Origin: Rhodospirillales bacterium
GTDB taxonomy: Bacteria > Pseudomonadota > Alphaproteobacteria > Micavibrionales > Micavibrionaceae
Length of the DNA: 64,000 bases
Assembly: GCA_020638175.1 (NCBI GenBank)
Contig: JACKJA010000002.1
Location: forward strand, 1,674,001-1,738,000
Direction of reading: 5' to 3'
Shown: piece after piece, positions 7,409 through 15,888 of the stretch
Position numbering within the stretch: the stretch's first letter is position 1
How the letters are laid out: each line of letters starts with the position of its first letter
Made by a program: the position numbers and the translations under genes
Notes under the pieces: generated by a model
Databases searched by the model: none
Told to the model about the DNA's origin: nothing
Seen by the model: only the letters and a program-made list of their open reading frames with translations

Positions 7409-8218
7409 ATGCAAATCTACGGCATTGATTTCACGAGCAGACCCAAACGCAGCAAGCCGATCACCTGCTTGGCCTGCACGCTGGAAGGTACGCACCTCAC
7501 CGCAAATGACCTGACCGAATGGCGGGGCTTCGACGGCTTCGAAGAGATGCTAAAAAGGCCGGGACCGTGGATTGCCGGGATGGATTTCCCGTTCGGACAG
7601 GCAAGACGGTTTATCGAGACGATCGGCTGGCCCGCAACATGGCAAGGCTATGTCGACCACGTCGCCCAGATGACCAGAGCAGAATTCCGCGAAGCGCTCG
7701 ATGCCTACCGTAAACCACGACCACCAGGCGACAAGGAACACCGCCGCCAGACTGATAGCGCTGCAGGCTCGATCAGCCCGCAAAAACTCTACGGCACACC
7801 GGTTGGATTGATGTTCTATGAGGGCGCGCCGCGCCTCCGAAGATCAGAGGTCACCATCCCGCACCTGCAACAAGGCGACCCCGAAAGAATTGTCGTCGAG
7901 GCCTATCCGGGCGTATTGGCAAGACAGCTGATCGGCAAACGCAGCTACAAGCAAGACACCAAGGCCAAACAGACCCCCGAGCAACATCAGGCACGAAGAG
8001 ACATACTCGAAAAAATCAAGGACGGCGCGCTCCTCCCAACACACGGCATCAGCGTCGATGCCCCGGACCACCTGAGCGATGATCCCGGCGCCGACCATCT
8101 GGACGCCCTGCTCTGCGCCATCCAGGCCGCCTGGGCCTACACCAACCGCCACAACAACTACGGCGCCCCCGCCGACCCCGACACCCTCGAAGGCTGGATC
8201 GCCGACCCCATCCTCTGA
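7409..8218 (+). CDS. DUF429 protein (predicted RNase H-like fold)
   Basis: 269 residues from ATG 7409. The N-terminal strand IYGIDFTSRPKRSKPI, with D7, and WIAGMDFPFG, with D59, followed by IVVEAYPGVLAR and near the end DHLDALLCAIQAAW, are DUF429 signatures; these acidic positions fit an RNase H-like active site. The biological role of DUF429 is not established. It occurs often on mobile elements next to ArdC-like genes, as here. The start is uncertain because no clear ribosome site is seen before 7409. Confidence 0.75.
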   Translation: MQIYGIDFTSRPKRSKPITCLACTLEGTHLTANDLTEWRGFDGFEEMLKRPGPWIAGMDFPFGQARRFIETIGWPATWQGYVDHVAQMTRAEFREALDAYRKPRPPGDKEHRRQTDSAAGSISPQKLYGTPVGLMFYEGAPRLRRSEVTIPHLQQGDPERIVVEAYPGVLARQLIGKRSYKQDTKAKQTPEQHQARRDILEKIKDGALLPTHGISVDAPDHLSDDPGADHLDALLCAIQAAWAYTNRHNNYGAPADPDTLEGWIADPIL

Positions 8219-8282
8219 ACGCACCAGCAACCGACCAACCAACCGGGCGGGATTCAGGGGCAGCGCTACGCGCTGGGGCTGA

Positions 8283-8309
8283 CAAAAAAGCCGATCCCTT
8301 TCGCCTTTT
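8283..8309 (-). terminator. Probable terminator of the retron operon
   Basis: Read on the minus strand, AAAAGGCGA and TCGGCTTTT form a 9-position stem with one internal mismatch, closing on a run of six T, immediately after the reverse transcriptase stop at 8312. Position and T-run fit a rho-independent terminator. Confidence 0.5.
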
Positions 8310-8311
8310 GA

Positions 8312-10054
8312 TTATGACGCGGCGGCGGCAGCCACCGGAGAAGCTGCTACGACCGTACCGTAGTGGGCCAAGCACTGATCTATCCGAGACAGGAGTTCAC
8401 TAAAATCCGAGAAATCGATGGTGGAGGCGTTCGGCTTCACCACTTCCTCAGCAAACTTCACCTTGCCGTAAGCAGTTTCATCTCCATGCTCCTTCTTTCG
8501 ATCAAACGGTTTGCCACCGATTTTGTAGGCCAGTATCTCCGGCTTGAAAAGCTCTTCGATCTCGCGCGGGTGCGCAGCCGCGCCCTCTGGCACTTTCACG
8601 AGGTATAGATTGTCCCCGAGATAGTAGAAAGGGTCGATTGTCGAGGTGCTGATCGCCATGTCGCATTTATCTTTGGCATTCTTGAACACTTTTTTCGGCC
8701 CATCGTCATTGTCGCAAAGGACAATGACCGGATGCGCCATGGGCTGGTGAGCATATTTCTTCAAACTACTCGTGTACTGCCCAATTAGATTCGCTTGCCC
8801 TGAAGCGCCGTGACCGAGAGTTAAGACGTCTCGCGTTGTATCCGAAGGCCGCAAAAAATTAACCTGCCTCTTGATCTTTCCGTCTTCTTCTTTTGCGAGA
8901 CGGGGAAAAGATTTTGCCAAAGCGCGGATTGCACATTCAATGTATACAATGTCGGAGACCCCTTCCGTGACGATGAGCGGAAGTGGGGGCGATACGAAAT
9001 GCTTGTAGAAGAGGAATTTTCTGTAGAGCTCAATCGGCGCGCGCGGCGGATTGAACTCACCCTCATTTTTTGAGCGCTTGTTGACTCGCAACGACCGGTC
9101 TCGGCGTGCTTTCACGAAATATACGTAGGAAAGCATGCCTTCAAGCGGGTTTAGATTGCTGGTAACTTCGTCTTTGCCGCCAACCACGCGGTGATATTGT
9201 CCGGTTCCGAAAAGCGAGTTGCACATAGCCCTGACCCGCCGGTAGTAATCCTGATCAATATTGGGCTTTGCATTGACCACCAAGCCTGTGACAGATTGCC
9301 GAGACTGTCGCAAAGTCATACGGGTTTTGATGGGATTGAGCCTAAACCCGCTGTCTTCGATTACCTTGCGCAGCCTATGCCCTTCTTCCCAGCGCCCTGT
9401 TCCGGGATCGACGGCGATCTCATCCGGAAACTCCTTCAAGTTCGTCGAGAACGTCAGGTCATCCGCATAGCGCGTGTAGGTGCAATGGGCATCCCTGGCA
9501 AGGGCCAACAATCGAAGATCGAGAATGTTGCCGATGTGGTTTGAAATTATTGGTGAACACGGGCTTCCTTGCGGCAATGCGTTTTCGTGGCAGGCAATCT
9601 GCGCGATGACTGTAGCGACGGCTGGTTCTAGCGCAAAGGTTTTGTCACTGATAAAGAATCCGCGTACCCGACCAAAATTGATGCTGCCGAAGAAATCTTC
9701 GATGTCGACATTGAAAACGTAGCGCCTGCGCGTGTGGACAGCGGCATTTCCTACGATTGTTTTCCGCTTCTGAAAGCCATGGGAAGCACGCCAATAGTGC
9801 GGATATTCGTGCTGGATTTCGGCCACACACTCATAGAGATGTTCGGCTAGGCGCTTTTGCATGAGTGCGAGACGCGGTTCAGGGGCTTGAATCGTGCGTT
9901 CGCCGCCGGTTTTCTTCGGGATTTTGAAAGTCCGGTACTTTTCGTCAGGTTTCAGCTTGTAGAGCACGTAGCTCACGCCCTTCGGGGTGAAGCCGAGAAT
10001 TGTTGCGAGACCACTCAGATCCTTTGCGTTTTTAAGTCGTTCCAGCGTGCTCAA
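8312..10054 (-). CDS. Retron reverse transcriptase fused to TOPRIM (Ec67/Eco2-like)
   Basis: 580 residues; the Ec67 enzyme is of similar length. Reverse transcriptase part, about 1-320: NAAVH at 103-107 (the retron NAxxH signature), VDIEDFFGSI with D117, PQGSPCSPIISN, catalytic YADD at 196-199 and VTG at 255-257 (second retron signature). C-terminal TOPRIM part, about 355-560: VTEGVSD with E364 and LCDND with D448 and D450. The start is TTG at 10054 with AAGGAG 11 bases upstream; no ATG or GTG fits. The enzyme would make msDNA from the RNA encoded just upstream; the TOPRIM domain is the effector in such retrons, which act in phage defence. All catalytic motifs are present. Confidence 0.92.
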   Translation of the reverse strand: MSTLERLKNAKDLSGLATILGFTPKGVSYVLYKLKPDEKYRTFKIPKKTGGERTIQAPEPRLALMQKRLAEHLYECVAEIQHEYPHYWRASHGFQKRKTIVGNAAVHTRRRYVFNVDIEDFFGSINFGRVRGFFISDKTFALEPAVATVIAQIACHENALPQGSPCSPIISNHIGNILDLRLLALARDAHCTYTRYADDLTFSTNLKEFPDEIAVDPGTGRWEEGHRLRKVIEDSGFRLNPIKTRMTLRQSRQSVTGLVVNAKPNIDQDYYRRVRAMCNSLFGTGQYHRVVGGKDEVTSNLNPLEGMLSYVYFVKARRDRSLRVNKRSKNEGEFNPPRAPIELYRKFLFYKHFVSPPLPLIVTEGVSDIVYIECAIRALAKSFPRLAKEEDGKIKRQVNFLRPSDTTRDVLTLGHGASGQANLIGQYTSSLKKYAHQPMAHPVIVLCDNDDGPKKVFKNAKDKCDMAISTSTIDPFYYLGDNLYLVKVPEGAAAHPREIEELFKPEILAYKIGGKPFDRKKEHGDETAYGKVKFAEEVVKPNASTIDFSDFSELLSRIDQCLAHYGTVVAASPVAAAAAS

Positions 10055-10077
10055 TGAGTTGCACTCTCCTTCGAAAA

Positions 10078-10218
10078 AGGCTTGCGGGCACTCTTAAGCG
10101 ATAATCGGCGAGACATGGTCCATGAGGACTGTCCGCAAAAGGATCACGGTGATGAGCAGCCCACCTACCGTTGTTGTCATTTGCCGCGATGCGCAGCAAG
10201 AAGTCTGCCCGCAAGCCT
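10078..10218 (-). ncRNA. Retron msr-msd RNA
   Basis: On the minus strand upstream of the reverse transcriptase, AGGCTTGCGGGCA (a1, 10218-10206) is the exact complement of TGCCCGCAAGCCT (a2, 10090-10078), with CTT/AAG extending the pairing past a 2-nt mismatch. Just inside a1 is an 8-bp msr hairpin (TTGCTGCG, loop CAT, CGCGGCAA, one T-G wobble). The msd part has a hairpin at 10136-10108: GCG, GACA, GTCC pairing with GGAC, TGTC, CGC around TCAT with two small bulges. Paired ends, inner hairpins and position 24 bases before the RT start are the retron layout. The branching G is probably one of those just after a1, not assigned here. Confidence 0.85.
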
Positions 10219-10224
10219 GAATCC

Positions 10225-10253
10225 AGTATGGGAATTTCTATGTGCATGCGCAA
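10225..10253 (-). promoter_or_regulatory. Probable promoter of the retron RNA
   Basis: On the minus strand TTGCGC (10253-10248) is followed after 17 bases by CATACT (10230-10225). Transcription about 7 bases further would begin at position 10218, the first base of a1. The match to consensus is 4 of 6 for each box; the fit of spacing and start to the RNA boundary is the main support. Confidence 0.55.
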
Positions 10254-10294
10254 CCAGAATCGTTGCCGGTAATCCCTTCCGCACCTAAAACCAG

Positions 10295-12301
10295 TTAGAC
10301 AATCCCAAGCTTGTGAAAAAATATGCGGTTCCGCATTTCTGCATCGCGCAGGACTTTGTCCCAGCCGATGACCTCCATGTAGAGATTAATGTTGTCATGC
10401 CACCTGAACCATCCCAACCCATCCGGCATGGGTTTGTAGTCCTTTTCGATCTCCAACCATTTTTCAACTTTTGGCGTCAAATCGCATACGACATAGCCAT
10501 AGAACGGCGTATTTGATGACACGAGAATTTTCCGCCCCTCAGGCGTTTTGTACTTTCCTTCGCGCACCTGGTTCACATAGCGAACAATTTGCTGAACGGG
10601 GTCTTCACCGGAAGATGGGTTAGTAAAGTCATCTCGCTGCGGTTTCTTGAACTCGAATATGGTGACGGGATTGCTGGCTTCGTTGTCCCCCCGGAACATA
10701 ACCCGCCGATCATAAGCAAGCAGGTCTGGTCTATCCGAGATCCCTTCACTGAGGGGTTTGTCTGAAGACACATAGTTGGTAAAGTTCAAGCGCTCATCAA
10801 TGATCCATAAATTGTGTTCCCTGAGGTCCAAGCTATCCGAGTCCTTGCGGCGCGGGAAGATTATGTCGTGTACCGCACCTTCCGATGCGTATTTTCCCTC
10901 GGGGTCCAATTCCAGATTCTTGCCAAACAACTCCAAGACTTTTCGCCGAAGGGCGATATAGTGAGTCAAATCATTTTTGCTGGTTTCAGATATCTCGCTA
11001 ACCAATTCTGTAACATTGGCCTTAAGATCATCGATATTGCCATCCGCTAGAAGCTTGTTGATCTTGCTGGATACTCGGCTCTCTTGTTGGAACTTCTCCT
11101 TCTGCAACCGCGCCTCGATCTCTTCTTTGGTCGGGTTATAGGGCATCGTTGAAAGATCAATATTCTTAAGCATGCTCTTGTGCCAAGGCGCTTCTTGATC
11201 AACATAATCCTGAAAGCGTTGGCGCTTCTTTTCTTGCCGCTCAACTACGTCATCACCAAGCGCGTCACGCGCAATTGCTGCTGCTCGGCTTTCAATATCA
11301 CTTTGCGAAATGCCGTGCATGAGATCGCTTTCCTTCTGAAACTCAAAGCCGCCACGCTCAAGCGAAACATTTTCGTCTAGATAATCACCAAAAACATATG
11401 CCTTCACAACGTAATTGCGGTCTCTATTCTCGCCGCCATCACTACGTTTATCGAAAAACTCTTCAACGAACTCCGGCACATAGCTATGTAACGTCGCGCT
11501 TGTGACTTCCCGCCTGTGAGCCACTAGGCTGACCTTGCTTTTTTGGTTCTTGGGTGAGTAGAATTTGAACAGGCGTACAGAAAAGAACCGTTCTTCGCTG
11601 CTTGAGGAGATGTGAAAGATGCTGTCCGATATCTGAATTTCTTTGATGGAGGCAGATATTTGATTGTCGATATACTCATTCAGGGTGATGCTGTCCCCGC
11701 CGTCTTTTTCCGAAACCACGATTGTTGGACAGCTATACTCGTCATCAATGAAATAAGGCAGCAATCGCTCAGTCAATGCCCTGGCAATCGTCGCTATACC
11801 TTTATCCGTGAAGCGGCCATCCTTTATGGCCTCAAGAGTAACGGTAGTACCGGTGCCTTCCGCTTCACAACTTTCCAAGGCTTCATCAATGATGATGTCG
11901 TTGCCTTTACCCATTCTGAAGTTCCGACGGAAGAATGATGAACCGTCCGCGTAGACGCTTTGTATTTTGAGATTTTCAAAGTATTTCAAACAAGTGAAGC
12001 GCCCAAAGCCTTTTCCACCTTGTTCGATCTTGTAGTCGGAATAAAGGGTATCAAACGAATCGCGGTTCTCTGGGGTAAAACCGACACCATTGTCTCTGAT
12101 CGTAAAGCTCTCAACGACAGGAATCGTTTGATCCAACGCCTCTTGGGAAGAGCGGACAATAACGACATCTATCCGCCCCTTCTCCTCCTCTTTGTCCTCT
12201 ATGGCCTGAATACCGTTGACAATGACCTCAACAAGCGGAGTGTAGACTGTGGTGCCAGTTCGAATATTTTCTACAGCGCGTTTGATGTTTACATTGCTCA
12301 T
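10295..12301 (-). CDS. GHKL ATPase with C-terminal PD-(D/E)XK nuclease domain
   Basis: 668 residues. N-terminal GHKL ATPase: E25 and N29 in LVEVIVNGIQAI, IRDNGVGF (D70, G72, G74), and GGKGFGRF at 95-102. Middle, about 290-480: helical and charged. C-terminal, about 490-630: HNLWIIDERL, RPDLLAYD and TIFEFKKP, a D...ExK arrangement typical of PD-(D/E)XK nucleases and reminiscent of Shedu-type ends. It starts 9 bases after the hsdR stop with a GAGGGA site, so it belongs to the restriction operon. GHKL proteins clamp or translocate DNA on ATP binding; nuclease output is inferred. I do not recognise it as a named defence gene. Confidence 0.72.
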   Translation of the reverse strand: MSNVNIKRAVENIRTGTTVYTPLVEVIVNGIQAIEDKEEEKGRIDVVIVRSSQEALDQTIPVVESFTIRDNGVGFTPENRDSFDTLYSDYKIEQGGKGFGRFTCLKYFENLKIQSVYADGSSFFRRNFRMGKGNDIIIDEALESCEAEGTGTTVTLEAIKDGRFTDKGIATIARALTERLLPYFIDDEYSCPTIVVSEKDGGDSITLNEYIDNQISASIKEIQISDSIFHISSSSEERFFSVRLFKFYSPKNQKSKVSLVAHRREVTSATLHSYVPEFVEEFFDKRSDGGENRDRNYVVKAYVFGDYLDENVSLERGGFEFQKESDLMHGISQSDIESRAAAIARDALGDDVVERQEKKRQRFQDYVDQEAPWHKSMLKNIDLSTMPYNPTKEEIEARLQKEKFQQESRVSSKINKLLADGNIDDLKANVTELVSEISETSKNDLTHYIALRRKVLELFGKNLELDPEGKYASEGAVHDIIFPRRKDSDSLDLREHNLWIIDERLNFTNYVSSDKPLSEGISDRPDLLAYDRRVMFRGDNEASNPVTIFEFKKPQRDDFTNPSSGEDPVQQIVRYVNQVREGKYKTPEGRKILVSSNTPFYGYVVCDLTPKVEKWLEIEKDYKPMPDGLGWFRWHDNINLYMEVIGWDKVLRDAEMRNRIFFHKLGIV

Positions 12302-12310
12302 GGTGTTCCC

Positions 12311-14692
12311 TCACGCCTCGTAAAGTGTTTTTTGGAATCCTACAAATGCTTCCCTGATTTTTGCTACGCCCCCAAGCTCTTGAGCCGCATCGCTGATCGC
12401 GTGATACCGCAGCTCCAAGAGATCCGGTAGCTTTTCCTGATCCAGTTCGGTAACGCCTTCTTTGACGTACTGCGCCAGCACAAAATCCAAAAACGCCTGC
12501 AGTTTCTCGTCATAGGATGCCAATATCCGTGCACGGCGGGTATCGACGCGTTCCGCCCGCGTAATCGGCGCAAGCGCGAAAGCAATGTATGCCAGCACGT
12601 CATAGAGGTCGCTGTTTTCCGCATCGATCATCCGGCGGATTTCTGCGAGCTGATCTTCGCCGTATCCCTTCTCGCTCAAGCTTTCCAATAGCGCCTTTCT
12701 GGTGTCCGGATTGCTCCATAGCGCACGCAACTCGTCCTCATCTTTGAAGAGCTCCGGTAGCTCACCGAACAAGCGCTCGATGAATTCGGCTGCGGACATC
12801 GGCTTACCGTCCGGGCTCCAGAAGGTCGTGGCCATCATGTGCTGGATCATGCGTTCCTTGCCATCTGCGAGTTTGATCTTCGCCTTGACCTTCTTCTTGC
12901 AAACACAGGGAAACTCGCCGCAGACCGCGCAAGGCTCCGGCCCCGGCTTTTCACAGGTGCATGGCGCATTGCCACAAACAGGGCAAGGGCCTGGAGGCTC
13001 CCGGACGCAGATACAGGGATAGCGCCCACAACGCTCGCATGGTTCTGGCTCGACGGGCTCGCCATCCCACTCGGGATCGTTGAAGTGCTCATAGGCCTTC
13101 ACGAAGTCATAGATCGTGAAATAGTCCTTGCCGTCGAATAATCGCGTTCCCCGCCCCACAATCTGCTTGAACTCGATCATCGAATTCACAGGGCGCATCA
13201 GGATGATGTTACGTACGTTGCGCGCATCCACTCCTGTCGAGAGCTTCTGCGATGTGGTCAATATGGTCGGGATCGTCTTCTCGTTGTCCTGGAATGTCCG
13301 CAGAAACTGCTCACCGATCTCGCCATCGTTGGCGGTCACCCGGACGCAGTAGTTCGGGTCCTGGCTGGATTTCATCTGATTGATGAGGTCTCGGACGGCA
13401 AGCGCATGCTCCTGCGTCGCGCAGAACACTAGCGACTTCTGGCTCTGATCAATCGCATCCATGAAGAGCTTCACGCGATACTTCTCACGCTCCTTGATCT
13501 CAATGACGCGGTTGAAATCGTCTTCGGTGTAGCGCTTCCCTTCCTCGATCTCCCCTTCAATCAACTGATCGTCGGATGTGTAGACATAGTCATCCAGTGT
13601 CGTGGCGATCTGCTTCACCTTGAACGGGGTGAGAAAGCCGTCATTGATCCCCTCTTTGAGGGAGTAGATGTAAACCGGCTCCCCGAAATAAGCATAGGTA
13701 TCAACGTTGCCCTTACGCTTGGGCGTCGCGGTCAGACCGAGCTGCACTGCTGGAGAGAAATACTCCAGAATCCCCCGCCAGTTGCTTTCATCATTGGCCC
13801 CGCCACGGTGGCACTCATCGATGACAATGAAATCGAAGAAGTCTGGCGGGTACTCGCCAAAGCTCGGCGCCGGATTGCCCTCGGCATCGCGGCCCGTCAT
13901 GAACGTCTGAAAGATCGTGAAGAAGATGCTGCCGTTTTTCGGCACGCGCCCCTTCTTGCGAATGCTCGCCGGATCAATCCGCACCAGTGCATCTTCAGGA
14001 AAAGCGGAAAACGAGTTGTACGCCTGGTCAGCCAGAATATTTCGATCTGCAAGGAACAGAATGCGCGGGCGGCGCGTCGGTTCGCGGCTGATATTCCAGC
14101 GACTATGAAACAGCTTCCACGCCAGCTGGAACGCAATGAATGTCTTACCCGTCCCAGTCGCAAGGGTCAGCAGGATACGATCTTGCCCAGAGGCGACTGC
14201 CTCCAGCGCTTTGTTGATGGCGTTGTGCTGGTAATAGCGCGCCTGCCACTGGCCGCCCTTGTCCTCGAAAGGCACGTCGCCGAACCGCTCGCGCCATTCG
14301 CTCTTTTCCGCGAAGGTCTGAGACCATAGCTCTTCCGGCGTCGGGAAGCGCTCGACATACCGCTCCGCACCCGTATGCATGTCGATCTCGTAAATGCCTA
14401 CGCCGTTCGTCGAGTACGTGAAACGAGTCTGGAGCATCGCAGCATACTTCTTGGCTTGCCCCACACCTTCGGTATCTGGCAAATCACGCCGCTTCGCCTC
14501 GATCACGGCAAGCTTCTGACCGCGATAGAACAGCACATAATCAGCAATGTCTTGCTTGGCGCGCTTTCCGGCACCCTGAAGCCGTCCAAGCGTAATGACC
14601 TCGCGCCGCACCCGGCTGCTGTCGACGACGCCCCAGCCCGCTTCTTTCAGGGAGGGGTCAATCAGTTCAGCGCGGGTTTCGGCTTCGTTCAT
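12311..14692 (-). CDS. hsdR: Type I restriction enzyme, R (motor/nuclease) subunit
   Basis: 793 residues, EcoEI-like in length. Nuclease motif: D51 in DIADYVLF and E65-A-K67 in VIEAKR. Helicase: Walker A ATGTGKT at 178-184, a DECH box, SLVFCATQEHA and later VGRGTRLFDG. It translocates DNA and cuts at a distance when the target is unmethylated. The start overlaps the hsdS stop by 4 bases (ATGA). An oddity lies at about residues 550-598: three cysteine-rich repeats of the form CxxCGxxPCxC, a likely zinc-binding insertion between the helicase and the C-terminal helical part. Catalytic motifs are intact. Confidence 0.93.
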   Translation of the reverse strand: MNEAETRAELIDPSLKEAGWGVVDSSRVRREVITLGRLQGAGKRAKQDIADYVLFYRGQKLAVIEAKRRDLPDTEGVGQAKKYAAMLQTRFTYSTNGVGIYEIDMHTGAERYVERFPTPEELWSQTFAEKSEWRERFGDVPFEDKGGQWQARYYQHNAINKALEAVASGQDRILLTLATGTGKTFIAFQLAWKLFHSRWNISREPTRRPRILFLADRNILADQAYNSFSAFPEDALVRIDPASIRKKGRVPKNGSIFFTIFQTFMTGRDAEGNPAPSFGEYPPDFFDFIVIDECHRGGANDESNWRGILEYFSPAVQLGLTATPKRKGNVDTYAYFGEPVYIYSLKEGINDGFLTPFKVKQIATTLDDYVYTSDDQLIEGEIEEGKRYTEDDFNRVIEIKEREKYRVKLFMDAIDQSQKSLVFCATQEHALAVRDLINQMKSSQDPNYCVRVTANDGEIGEQFLRTFQDNEKTIPTILTTSQKLSTGVDARNVRNIILMRPVNSMIEFKQIVGRGTRLFDGKDYFTIYDFVKAYEHFNDPEWDGEPVEPEPCERCGRYPCICVREPPGPCPVCGNAPCTCEKPGPEPCAVCGEFPCVCKKKVKAKIKLADGKERMIQHMMATTFWSPDGKPMSAAEFIERLFGELPELFKDEDELRALWSNPDTRKALLESLSEKGYGEDQLAEIRRMIDAENSDLYDVLAYIAFALAPITRAERVDTRRARILASYDEKLQAFLDFVLAQYVKEGVTELDQEKLPDLLELRYHAISDAAQELGGVAKIREAFVGFQKTLYEA

Positions 14693-15888
14693 GCGTAGGC
14701 CTCTTCCTTGATCGCTGTTTCCACCTTCGCTGTTAATTCTCCCGCAAAGGCTTTTTGCAGAAGCGATTGTCTTAGTTCGGCAAGTGCGGCTAGTTTTTGT
14801 TGGTAAATAGCCTCAAGTCTTCTGGATTCCGCAGAAATCTCATCGAGCTTATCGACAGTAACGCCCTGCTCCCCGACTTCTGGGAAAGGAACTATGATCG
14901 AATTCAGGGATTTCTGATTAAGCTTTGGCTGAGCCATGCCACTGACGTAGGGCTCTAAAGATATCGAATTCAAATAGTATTCGATAAATCTTTGAGACCG
15001 AAGGTCAGAAAACCGAAGCACATGAGCATGGTTGTTAACCCACGTCTTTCCTCGAATAGAAAAAGCGATCGGATAAGTGCGAGCGAGGAGATTTGCGCCA
15101 TCTTCTGAGACGAGCAGTAGTTCTTCGTCAAATATATGGTCTGCCACATGGTCCACGACCCCGGAAGCTCCATAGTAAGGAATGTCACCACGCTTCCTTT
15201 TTGACTTGGTAATTGGGATACGCTTGCTATCAAGGTTGCCACAAACTGAGCCCAACGTCTTTTCCACCCAACTCTTACCGTTCTCGACAAATACAGAATT
15301 TAAATAACTCGAAAACAGCTCGCGAGCATTAGCGAGGTTCTTTTTGGCATTAGCGGTCGCCGTCGCGATTCCTTCAAAGGCTTCGTCAAGAATTGCGGTT
15401 ATGCGTTTTTGTTCCCCCAAGGGCGGCAGGGGGAAGGTAAATTCGCTTAGCTGACTAAATTTTAGGTTATTGATATTTGCCCCATCCGAAAGGCCAGCGA
15501 TGAAATTAGAGTAGGAATTCGAAACCGTAACCCAATAGAGGTACTTCGCATGGACTTGTTTTGTTGGCTTCAGAAGCCCCATGAAGCCGCCAAAGGCATA
15601 ATCATACTTACTATCGATAAAAGCTATTTTTCCCAAATGCTTTTTGCTTCCACTCGCGGTACATATTAGTAGGGAGCCGCTCTGCAATTTTTTGTTTTCT
15701 GGAATATCAATGTCGTCCCGAATATATTTCAACTCATCAAAGTTGAGGACCCCGGTATCCAGAGAAATATTGTTCGCCCGAAGTACAACATTGGATGAAA
15801 ATTCGACCTCGTCATTCTTCTTGTATGTCAGGCCACGTGAAAAATCACACACGTCACCAAGCCGCACTAGCTTCCACCCCTCCCTCAT
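14689..15888 (-). CDS. hsdS: Type I restriction system, specificity subunit
   Basis: 399 residues with two target recognition domains: the first begins WKLVRLGDVCDFSRG and ends at the conserved PLPPLGEQKRITAILDEAF helix start; the second runs from about 205 (KTLGSVCGNLDSKRI) to the final helix around AELRQSLLQKAF. Such two-half proteins bind a bipartite DNA site and dictate methylation and cutting by HsdM and HsdR. It overlaps hsdM by 4 bases upstream and hsdR by 4 bases downstream. The second domain is rather AT-rich at DNA level, as often seen for exchanged recognition domains. The site cannot be read from sequence. Confidence 0.92.
   Translation of the reverse strand: MREGWKLVRLGDVCDFSRGLTYKKNDEVEFSSNVVLRANNISLDTGVLNFDELKYIRDDIDIPENKKLQSGSLLICTASGSKKHLGKIAFIDSKYDYAFGGFMGLLKPTKQVHAKYLYWVTVSNSYSNFIAGLSDGANINNLKFSQLSEFTFPLPPLGEQKRITAILDEAFEGIATATANAKKNLANARELFSSYLNSVFVENGKSWVEKTLGSVCGNLDSKRIPITKSKRKRGDIPYYGASGVVDHVADHIFDEELLLVSEDGANLLARTYPIAFSIRGKTWVNNHAHVLRFSDLRSQRFIEYYLNSISLEPYVSGMAQPKLNQKSLNSIIVPFPEVGEQGVTVDKLDEISAESRRLEAIYQQKLAALAELRQSLLQKAFAGELTAKVETAIKEEAYA

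Noticed and set aside
8230..8280. CAGCGC-TAC-GCGCTG inverted repeat between DUF429 and the retron
   Set aside because: Only 6 bp and no T-tract; not strong enough to call a terminator or a site.
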